Of a stretch of 64,000 nt of DNA, positions 57,747-64,000 are shown in pieces (the stretch's first letter is position 1; each line of letters begins with the position of its first letter). This stretch comes from Microbulbifer elongatus (GTDB taxonomy: Bacteria; Pseudomonadota; Gammaproteobacteria; Pseudomonadales; Cellvibrionaceae), in the NCBI RefSeq assembly GCF_021165935.1, contig NZ_CP088953.1, forward strand, positions 3,085,501 to 3,149,500, given 5' to 3'. The notes beneath the pieces were generated by a model. The model did no database searches. It saw only the letters and a program-made list of their open reading frames with translations, and was not told the origin of the DNA. Made by a program: the position numbers and the translations under genes.

Positions 57747-59132
57747 TCAGACCCGCTGCAGGTAACTCTGATATTCCACATCGGTTACCCGGGCGGCGAT
57801 CTCCGCCTGCTCCTGGCGCTTCAGCAATACAAACAGTTCAACAAACTCCGGATCCAGGTACTCCTGCCACAAAGCGCTGGACTCGAACTGTTTGAGGGCA
57901 CCATCCCACGTATTGATCAGCTGCTCACTTTCCACCTGATAGGCATCGCCTTCAACCGGTGCCGGTGGCTGCAGCGTGTTCTCCAGCCCGTGGCAGACGC
58001 CGGCGAGAATAGCGGCGAGAACCAGATAGGCGTTGACGTCAGCCCCGGAAATCCGGTGCTCAATGCGGCGGGCTTTTGCGTCACTGGCGGGGATGCGGAA
58101 AGTCACTGTGCGGTTATCGTATCCCCAGCAGAGGTTAAGCGGTGCGTGACTGCTTTCCTGAAAACGCCGATAGGAATTGGCATGGGGAGCAAAGATCGCC
58201 ATGGCGTCGTTGGCGGTGGCCATCATTCCCGCCACAGCGTGGCGCAACAACGGCGAACCTTCCTCACTCCCATCGTCGAACACGTTGTTACCATCTTTGT
58301 CGATCAGACTCATGTGTACATGCATGCCATTGCCGGCCTGCTCGCCAAAGGGTTTGGCCATGGCACTCACCCGTAACCCATGACTGCGGGCGACACCTTT
58401 TAACAGGCGCTTGAACAGCAGAGTCTGGTCGGCCACCTTGAGCGGGTCATCGCAGTGCAGCAGGTTAATCTCAAACTGCCCCGGTGCACATTCAGACAGG
58501 ATCGAATCCGCAGGGACCCCCTGCGCCTCACAGGCTGCACGCACATCGGCAAAGAAATGCCGCTGGGCATCCAGCTCCGCGAGATCGTACACATCGGTGG
58601 ACGGCACCAGGTCAGCGTCGTTATCACTGACCGGCCGCGGGCGGCCCAACGCATCGGCATCCTCTCGCAACAGGTAAAATTCGAGCTCGGTGGCACATAC
58701 CGCCTTGTAACCAAGGGCGCCAAGCCGCGTGACGACTTTCTGCAACTGAGCACGGGGATCCGCGTAGAGCACACGACCGTCCGCCTCGTGCAGCTGCATA
58801 TGCAATTGCGCAGTCTGTTCCCGGTGCCACGGCGCCAGGCAGATAGGGGAAACGGGATGGCAGACACCATCGCTATCGCCACTGGCAAATACCAGCGGAC
58901 TGTCTTCAATATCACGTCCCCAGATATCCAGGCTTACCGCGCTGCGCGGCATCTGCAGGCCGCCGGCGAGCAGCTTCTTCGCGGAGTCGGCCGGCAGCCA
59001 CTTACCCCGGGGCACGCCGTTGATATCAAAGGCAAACCCTTCGATCCACTTGAGGTCGGGATGCGCCTCGAGGAAAGTTTCCGACGGTTCCAGAATTTCC
59101 GCGGGCGGCTGATATTGTTGTTCTGCTGCCAT
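57747..59132 (-). CDS. Glutamine synthetase family protein (gamma-glutamylputrescine synthetase-like)
   Basis: This 461-residue GS-fold ligase has the ATP/Glu site NGMHVHMSLIDKDG near 264, an FAPHANSYRRF block, and CWGYDNRTVTFRIP near 325. CATELEFYLLRE near 143 carries active-site acids. It lacks the adenylylation-Tyr NLYDLP segment of GlnA I. With a putrescine-type aminotransferase directly upstream it is most likely PuuA/SpuI-like, joining glutamate to putrescine or another polyamine. The start ATG at 59132 matches family length; the frame is open for 27 codons more. Confidence 0.9.
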   Translation of the reverse strand: MAAEQQYQPPAEILEPSETFLEAHPDLKWIEGFAFDINGVPRGKWLPADSAKKLLAGGLQMPRSAVSLDIWGRDIEDSPLVFASGDSDGVCHPVSPICLAPWHREQTAQLHMQLHEADGRVLYADPRAQLQKVVTRLGALGYKAVCATELEFYLLREDADALGRPRPVSDNDADLVPSTDVYDLAELDAQRHFFADVRAACEAQGVPADSILSECAPGQFEINLLHCDDPLKVADQTLLFKRLLKGVARSHGLRVSAMAKPFGEQAGNGMHVHMSLIDKDGNNVFDDGSEEGSPLLRHAVAGMMATANDAMAIFAPHANSYRRFQESSHAPLNLCWGYDNRTVTFRIPASDAKARRIEHRISGADVNAYLVLAAILAGVCHGLENTLQPPAPVEGDAYQVESEQLINTWDGALKQFESSALWQEYLDPEFVELFVLLKRQEQAEIAARVTDVEYQSYLQRV

Positions 59133-59221
59133 AAAGGGATTCACACGATTGGTGGATGTTGGCTCTAAGAGCTGGCTGATTCGATCGCCCCCGCCGGTTT
59201 GCGGCGGGGGCACCGCGAAGT

Positions 59222-60571
59222 CTACGCCATGGCCTTGGCCGTATCATCCAGCGCACGACGGGCTTTTTCCACCAGTTCGTCGATCTGGGTGGTATCCAGG
59301 ATCAGCGGCGGCGCGATGATCATGGTGTCGCCCGTGGCTCGCATGACCAGGCCATTTTTGATGCTCATATCCCGGCAAACCGCACCGGCGGTGCATTTGT
59401 CATCAAACCGGGCGCGACTGCCCTTGTCCTGCACCAGCTCCAGAGCACCAACCAGGCCCAGGCTGCGGGCTTCACCCACAATGGGGTGGTCCGCCAGCTC
59501 GGCCCAGCGCTTGGCCAAATACGGACCGGTGGTATCGCGTACCCTTTCAATAATCTTTTCTTCCCGCAGGATGTTCAGTGTGGCGATACCGGCCACGCAG
59601 GCGGCCGGGTGAGCGGAATAGGTATAGCCGTGGGTGAACTCACCGCCTTTGGCTTTGATCACTTCCGCCACGCGATCACTGACCATGGTGCCGCCAAGCG
59701 GGAAATAACCGTTGGTAACGGCTTTGGCGAAGGTCATCAGGTCGGGCTTCATGCCGTAGTAGTCGGCACCAAACCATTCGCCGGTACGGCCAAAGCCAAA
59801 GATCACCTCATCCATCACCAGCAGGATGCCGTACTGGTCGAGCACCTTTTTCACTTCCGGCCAGTAGGTTTCCGGCGGAATGATGACGCCACCGGCACCC
59901 TGAATTGGCTCCGCAATAAAGGCCGCCACTTTCTCCGGGCCCAGCTCCTGAATCTTCTTATCGAGGCTGCGGGCGGCGTGCACGCCAAACTCTTCCGGTG
60001 ACATGTCACCGCCTTCACCAAACCAGTACGGCTGCTCGATATGCTCAATGTAATCCAGCGCCTGGAACTGCTTGTGCATGCCACTCATCCCCCCCAGGGA
60101 GGCTCCACCGATGGTTGAGCCGTGGTACCCATTTTTGCGGGAAATGACGATGCGCTTTTCCGGTTGCTCCAGCAGATCCCAGTAGCGGCGAATGATTCGC
60201 AGATTGGTATCGTTTGCCTCACTGCCGGAACCGGTAAAGAACACGTTGTTCATATGCGCCGGTGTCACTTCCGACAGCAGGTCCGCCAGCTCGATAGAAG
60301 GCACGGTCGTGCACTGGAAAAAGCTGTTGTAGAACGGCAGCTTGTTCAACTGCTCGTAAATGGCCTCGCTGATCTCACGGCGGCTGTAACCCAGGTTACA
60401 GCACCAGAGTCCCGACATGCCGTCGAGCATTCGGTGGCCGTCGATATCGGTGATATAGGCGCCCTCAGCGCTGGTGATCACCCGGGTGCCCTGTTTACCC
60501 AGATCGTGAAAGTCCGTAAACGGATGCAGCAGGTGCTCGCGGTCATGCTGTTGTAACTGGTTCTTGTTCAT
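59222..60571 (-). CDS. Putrescine-pyruvate type class III aminotransferase (SpuC-like)
   Basis: This 449-residue PLP enzyme of aminotransferase class III has FTGSGSEANDTNLRIIRRYW near 110, the PLP Asp in LLVMDEVIFGFGRTGEWFG, and the catalytic Lys in DLMTFAKAVTNGYFPLGG near 290. The pattern is that of SpuC-type aminotransferases that use putrescine and related amines with pyruvate. It starts MNKNQLQQHDREHLLHPFTD after an AGGAG box, and a perfect palindrome lies 71 bases upstream. It is the first gene of the operon with the GS-like gene. Confidence 0.93.
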   Translation of the reverse strand: MNKNQLQQHDREHLLHPFTDFHDLGKQGTRVITSAEGAYITDIDGHRMLDGMSGLWCCNLGYSRREISEAIYEQLNKLPFYNSFFQCTTVPSIELADLLSEVTPAHMNNVFFTGSGSEANDTNLRIIRRYWDLLEQPEKRIVISRKNGYHGSTIGGASLGGMSGMHKQFQALDYIEHIEQPYWFGEGGDMSPEEFGVHAARSLDKKIQELGPEKVAAFIAEPIQGAGGVIIPPETYWPEVKKVLDQYGILLVMDEVIFGFGRTGEWFGADYYGMKPDLMTFAKAVTNGYFPLGGTMVSDRVAEVIKAKGGEFTHGYTYSAHPAACVAGIATLNILREEKIIERVRDTTGPYLAKRWAELADHPIVGEARSLGLVGALELVQDKGSRARFDDKCTAGAVCRDMSIKNGLVMRATGDTMIIAPPLILDTTQIDELVEKARRALDDTAKAMA

Positions 60572-60641
60572 GAACTCACTCCTGATTCGAATGGCGCTGG
60601 CAGCGACCGGGACGATTTAGACACACCAAGACGGCCGCCGC

Positions 60642-60659
60642 AAAATGTGATCACATTTT
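60642..60659. promoter_or_regulatory. Perfect 18-bp palindrome, candidate operator of the polyamine operon
   Basis: AAAATGTGA/TCACATTTT is a fully symmetric operator-like site 71 bases upstream of the aminotransferase ATG. The core TGTGATCACA differs from the CRP site by lacking the 6-base spacer, so a GntR-, TetR- or LacI-type repressor is more likely. No such regulator is encoded nearby. Confidence 0.6.
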
Positions 60660-60953
60660 AGGGGCAAGCACGGAAGCAGTGCAACTGCTATTCACTGGCC
60701 AGTCAGCTTTTGCCGTATACAGATACGCAATTAGCACAAGCGTAGTGCGAATCGAGGGTCAGTGGTTGCCCGCATCTGGCGAGCTAAGGGAGCGGCGCGG
60801 AAATAGAGAAAGAGGAAACAGCGGTGGAAGGCAATGAAAGAAGGCGCCGCGATAAGCATCACGCAGTAGCCGGTAACACCAACCAGTCACAGTTAGCCGC
60901 GGGGCGTTGCACCACCGCGGCCTGATTGGAACACCAAGGCCAGAAGCACGTGC
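60660..60953. other. Intergenic region between the polyamine operon and the cyanophycinase gene
   Basis: The 294 bases contain a GCCGCGG/CCGCGGC hairpin (60896-60921) without a T-tract and the palindrome AAGCACGTGCTT at 60944-60955, which covers part of the cyanophycinase stop codon. No good ORF is visible. The promoter of the aminotransferase gene is expected within or just left of this stretch. Confidence 0.45.
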
Positions 60954-62306
60954 TTAGTGGCCCAAGGCAACGGAAATCGTCACTGGCTCGATATCCATGG
61001 CAACACCCACTACCGAGTACTGATCTTTGGTACCGGAGCCATACCGCCAGTATCCGCGAGACTCGTCAGTCTGTCGAAACCGGAAGATAACTCCCCGCCC
61101 GCTCGTATCATCGAAGGAATAGCGGCGCAGCTCGCGCATTTCGCTATTGTCCAGCAACGAGAAACCCAACAAATGGTCCAGACGAGAATTCGCCAGGGCA
61201 ATACCGCTTCCCTGAGTTGCGCGATAGCCAAAGGCTTCACTCCCCAGTGTCTGGCTGCCCAGAGCCGTCACCTTTCCATCTTCCCAATTCAGACTGTCCC
61301 CGGCACTCAGCACACTGATCTGAATACCCTTCACTGCAAACCCCTGCCCGGAATCATCTGTGCCGGTAAAGCGCGCATTGCGACCATCGGCCACCACCAG
61401 ATTGCCTGCGCCGAGCACTTCCATGGTTTTGCCCTGCAGATCAACCAGCAGTGCCGTATCTTCATCAACACCAAAACCAATCTGCTGAAAGGACTCCGCA
61501 CTGTGTCCCAGGGCACGCACCAGGCGGCCCAGGCGCGCCTTGCGATCAAAGTGTTGATCGACAATCCCGACCGGCAGAAAGCCCAAGCCACGACGCAGCA
61601 AAAGCTGCCCGGACTCCTGACTTTCCATGCCGGCGTATTCCGTCACTGCGGGTAAAGTCAGCGCGCTCAAGGAGTCACCAGCCGCGATCATGGTGTGGCT
61701 CATTATTGCCGCACCGGCACTCGTACCACCGACAACCGCCCCGCGTGATAATTGTGAGCGTATTGCGTTTAGAACCGGGGTGTCCTCCCCTTCCGCGGTC
61801 AACAGCGTATCCGTCGTTCTGGTCTGATCGCCACCAACGAACCAGATACCGCCGACATCCTGGAGACTGTCGGCCAGGTGCTGGTCTTGCCCACCATCGC
61901 GCCACTGGCTCTCGTCCACCGCCTCGGTTGACGGGTCGTCTTTGACAGCAATGGGCAGTATGCGCACCTCACCCTCAAACCCAAACGCGCGCAAATCGTC
62001 TGCAAATTGTTTGGCATAGTGCGCGGGCCGCCCGGACGCGGCGGGGACAATGGCCACAGTTGGGTAAGCGGCAGGGACTGAATCGATAAATGCCTGATAG
62101 ACCGGCCGGTTATCACTGCGCAGGGCGCCACCCACAATCAGCAACCGTCCAGTGCCAGTTGCAGGGTTCACTCGAGAGTTCTCTCGCGCGTTACTTTCCG
62201 CCTTCGATGTTGCCGCGACATCCTGCTGCTCAGTGTTGCACCCAAGCGAGAAAATGCAGGCTGCCAACAAGCAAAGGCGAGACACAATTGAAACATTCAC
62301 ACACAT
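60954..62306 (-). CDS. Lipoprotein cyanophycinase (extracellular, CphE-like)
   Basis: This 450-residue peptidase S51-type protein has a lipoprotein signal ending SLGC23 (N at +2, outer-membrane sorting). LLIVGGALRSDN near 52-63, WFVGGDQTRTTDTLL, the nucleophile Ser in VVGGTSAGAAIMSH near 191 and GVDEDTALLVD complete the cyanophycinase set. A C-terminal extension of 150 residues, rich in beta strands, is typical of secreted CphE-type enzymes. It should split cyanophycin at the surface into beta-Asp-Arg. The start overlaps the stop of the AraC-type gene. The alternative is a generic S51 protein. Confidence 0.85.
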   Translation of the reverse strand: MCVNVSIVSRLCLLAACIFSLGCNTEQQDVAATSKAESNARENSRVNPATGTGRLLIVGGALRSDNRPVYQAFIDSVPAAYPTVAIVPAASGRPAHYAKQFADDLRAFGFEGEVRILPIAVKDDPSTEAVDESQWRDGGQDQHLADSLQDVGGIWFVGGDQTRTTDTLLTAEGEDTPVLNAIRSQLSRGAVVGGTSAGAAIMSHTMIAAGDSLSALTLPAVTEYAGMESQESGQLLLRRGLGFLPVGIVDQHFDRKARLGRLVRALGHSAESFQQIGFGVDEDTALLVDLQGKTMEVLGAGNLVVADGRNARFTGTDDSGQGFAVKGIQISVLSAGDSLNWEDGKVTALGSQTLGSEAFGYRATQGSGIALANSRLDHLLGFSLLDNSEMRELRRYSFDDTSGRGVIFRFRQTDESRGYWRYGSGTKDQYSVVGVAMDIEPVTISVALGH

Positions 62307-62704
62307 AATTCCACTCGCAAGTAGTCTGAATTTACCGGTCGAAAGCAGTACCGATGAGCGACCTCTGCCCGCTCCCCCAGCATGCGCTCGGCGCGGGGGC
62401 TGCGCCCGTAGGTTTCGCGAAACGAGCGGCTGAAATGCGACGCGGAGCGAAACCCACACTGCAATCCCACCTCTTCAATGGTCAGCGCTGTTTCAAATAA
62501 CAGTGCTCGCGCCCGCTGTAATCGCAATTCCCGGTAATAGCGCGCCGGCAATACCGCTTTAAAGCGAAAAAAAATACGCTCCAGCTTCTTTACTGAAATA
62601 TTCAGGTACTCGGCCAACTCTCCTGTCCGCAATGGCTCGGAAAGATTGTTGCGCATCAGTACCAGGGCTTCTTCCAGTAATTGCTCGTCTCGTAATCTGG
62701 CCAC
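62297..62704 (-). CDS. AraC-type DNA-binding domain protein (no sensor domain)
   Basis: The 135 residues comprise only the two HTHs of AraC proteins: LAEYLNISVKKLERIFFRF and IEEVGLQCGFRSASHFSRSFRETYG. The style is that of GlxA-type regulators, whose N-terminal DJ-1-like domain is missing here. The start is GTG at 62704, with GGGGGAG just before it, 13 bases after the iadA-like stop. Its end overlaps the cyanophycinase start by 10 bases. It may regulate the cyanophycin operon, either as a stand-alone factor or as the remnant of a larger regulator. Confidence 0.85.
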   Translation of the reverse strand: MARLRDEQLLEEALVLMRNNLSEPLRTGELAEYLNISVKKLERIFFRFKAVLPARYYRELRLQRARALLFETALTIEEVGLQCGFRSASHFSRSFRETYGRSPRAERMLGERAEVAHRYCFRPVNSDYLRVELCV

Positions 62705-62717
62705 GACTCCCCCTTAT

Positions 62718-63890
62718 TTAAGAATCGCGCGATGTTGCGGGCCCCTGTCGGTCGAACAGCTGCCAGCGGCCACACGCCATCACATGGGTAATCAGAAACC
62801 GCTCCGGATCCACCAGCATCAAATCGGCATCGCGACCGGTGGCCACCTGCCCCTTGTGCTTGAGGCCAACCGCGCGCGCGGGATTGCGGGTCACCACCTG
62901 CAATGCCGTGGTTAGCTCCACACCCTCGTCTTTCACCGCGCGGCGCAACTCATCAAACAGACTGGCACTGGACCCGATTTCCAGATCCTGCAGCTGCCCC
63001 TGATCGCAAAAATTGGTCAAAGAGCCCTGGGCATCCGAGGAGAACGTCAATTGGCCCGCCGGCGCACCCTGCTCCAGGGCCATCTTGAGTGCGCGGCTCG
63101 CGCGCATTTCACCACTGGCCAGTATTTCATCGGTGGTCGATGTGGTGAAATCAATAAAACCACCAGCCCGGGCAAATTCCACACCGTGAGCCAGTAGTGA
63201 CTCGTTGCGGTTCATATGGGTGGGGTAGAACTGGGTAATCGGTATCTCGGAGTTTTCCACCGCATCGAACAACGGCGTCAGGCGACCCGCGCCGTCACCC
63301 ACGTGCACACTGACCACGCCCCCCTTGCCACTGAGCAGACCGGCCACGCGCGCGTCGGCGGCAATACGCACCAGCTCTTCGCGGGTAGGATGGGAAGAAC
63401 GGTGATCGGAAATGGCCAGCTCACCCACACCAATCACGTTGCTGACCAGCATGATGTCACTGCGAACACTGCCCGTGAGGGTGTTCACCGGCACCTGGTA
63501 GGACCCCGTTTGCATGTAGCAGGTCAGGCCCAGGGCTTCGAGCGCACGTGCCTTGCCGTACATTTCGTTGAGCGTGCGGGTAATCGCATCGGTACCAAGC
63601 GCACCAATGACCGTGGTCACGCCGTTATACAGCGCATCCCGCACATCCAGCTCCGGGGTGCGCGAAGCAAAGCCGCCCTCCCCGCCACCGCCACTGATAT
63701 GCACCAGGGTGTCCACCATACCCGGCATCAACCAGGCACCATCGGCATCGACCACATCGCCCAGACTGTGTGGCAACTCAATATTTTGATCGATCTTTGC
63801 GATCCGCCCACCAGCGACCAGTACATCGCAGAGACCCAATTTGTGGGGCGCAAAAACCTGAGCGTTTTTTATCAGTACGATTGAAGACAT
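62718..63890 (-). CDS. iadA: Isoaspartyl dipeptidase-like amidohydrolase (beta-aspartyl peptidase)
   Basis: This 390-residue protein aligns over its whole length with IadA: PGMVDTLVHISGGGGEGGFASRTPE, GTDAITRTLNEMYGKARALEALG, AISDHRSSHPTREEL, VSVHVGDG, FYPTHMNRN and TFSSDAQGS. It should split beta-Asp-Arg released from cyanophycin. However, the first metal His of the HxH motif is Leu (TLVH), and the carboxylated Lys of the IGVK-AISDHR motif is replaced (IGVGELAISDHR, with an inserted residue and Glu). The other ligands remain. A mononuclear site is possible, or a different substrate. The ATG at 63890 is chosen; a TTG lies 9 bases upstream. Confidence 0.82.
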   Translation of the reverse strand: MSSIVLIKNAQVFAPHKLGLCDVLVAGGRIAKIDQNIELPHSLGDVVDADGAWLMPGMVDTLVHISGGGGEGGFASRTPELDVRDALYNGVTTVIGALGTDAITRTLNEMYGKARALEALGLTCYMQTGSYQVPVNTLTGSVRSDIMLVSNVIGVGELAISDHRSSHPTREELVRIAADARVAGLLSGKGGVVSVHVGDGAGRLTPLFDAVENSEIPITQFYPTHMNRNESLLAHGVEFARAGGFIDFTTSTTDEILASGEMRASRALKMALEQGAPAGQLTFSSDAQGSLTNFCDQGQLQDLEIGSSASLFDELRRAVKDEGVELTTALQVVTRNPARAVGLKHKGQVATGRDADLMLVDPERFLITHVMACGRWQLFDRQGPATSRDS

Positions 63891-63908
63891 ATTGAACAAC
63901 TTAGAAAT

Positions 63909-64000
63909 TTAAAAACCCGCCGCTGCAGCGATTATCACCGCCGTCGACGCGAGCAGGAAAAGTCCGGCCTGAAGTGGCAATACAAAGCGCACCCACACGC
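63909..64000 (-). CDS. C-terminal end of a membrane protein, probably a transporter (cut by window end)
   Basis: The last 30 codons of a frame that continues beyond base 64000 end in TAA at 63909-63911. The visible end is hydrophobic (VWVRFVLPLQAGLFLLASTAVI, then IAAAAGF) and reads as a closing transmembrane helix, as in YfcC/DASS-like permeases. It lies 18 bases upstream of the iadA-like start, so it is in the same operon. A dipeptide or amino-acid importer would fit an outside cyanophycinase and an inside dipeptidase. The identity is inferred from 30 residues only. Confidence 0.5.
   Translation of the reverse strand, partial: VWVRFVLPLQAGLFLLASTAVIIAAAAGF

Noticed and set aside
57575..57781. 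Small 68-codon frame after the GS-like gene
   Set aside because: It starts inside the GS-like gene, has no ribosome site and runs into the terminator region.

Overview
The window looks like chromosomal DNA of a free-living, probably marine gammaproteobacterium. Gene order and protein style resemble the Pseudomonas/Cellvibrionales group, and a Microbulbifer-like organism is my best guess; this is inference, with no 16S gene to test it. The evidence is a core block in the order gyrA-serC-pheA-tyrA/aroA-cmk-rpsA-ihfB-lapA-lapB-pyrF, with a TRZ/ATZ deaminase-ubiG-mupP-yciK run on its far side. This is the Pseudomonas aeruginosa arrangement without hisC and mtnA. The tyrA-aroA fusion, a fused indolepyruvate oxidoreductase, PagL and a cyanophycin-use locus fit the same picture.

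Bases 1-4268 are a foreign, AT-richer island abutting the 3' end of a tRNA-Pro gene. It holds a translationally coupled two-gene toxin-like cassette whose second gene is frameshifted. Next comes a decayed C-terminus of a P2-type phage replication endonuclease, then a three-gene operon sce7726 (nuclease-like), sce7725 (frameshifted at an A8 run) and a zinc-finger/RES-domain NAD-degrading toxin candidate. This operon is my main candidate for a poorly described, probably anti-phage, system.

Bases 4269-38400 are mostly housekeeping. They contain tRNA-Pro, a MerR-type regulator, ihfA, pheT-pheS, rplT-rpmI-infC (AUU start) and thrS. Four tandem hairpins and tRNA-Val follow, then a DMT transporter, uvrB, two identical tRNA-Asn genes, a minimal wbpM/wbpL-like pair, comEA, and the long minus-strand block from gyrA down to pyrF. 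On the plus strand are the deaminase, a REP-like inverted repeat, ubiG, mupP, yciK and murQ. Bases 38400-46500 are mainly envelope and stress genes: an exported Cys-motif protein, an alternative sigma-70 factor, PagL lipid A deacylase, two glycosyltransferases, a TraB/GumN protein and an OprP-like porin.

Bases 46500-57400 carry the 1196-residue indolepyruvate ferredoxin oxidoreductase with a divergent Lrp/AsnC regulator. After them come a shikimate-kinase-like gene, a hexapeptide acyltransferase and a methyltransferase. A tightly overlapping glycosyltransferase-methyltransferase-toroid protein operon and ompW complete this part. Bases 57400-64000 are a nitrogen-polymer and polyamine region. 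It has a glutamine-synthetase-like gammaglutamylputrescine synthetase and a putrescine-type aminotransferase behind a perfect 18-bp palindrome. Beside it lies an operon of a membrane protein (cut by the window), an isoaspartyl dipeptidase homologue with altered metal ligands, a bare AraC DNA-binding domain and a lipoprotein cyanophycinase. Together these could digest cyanophycin outside the cell, import beta-Asp-Arg, split it and feed arginine/putrescine nitrogen into metabolism.
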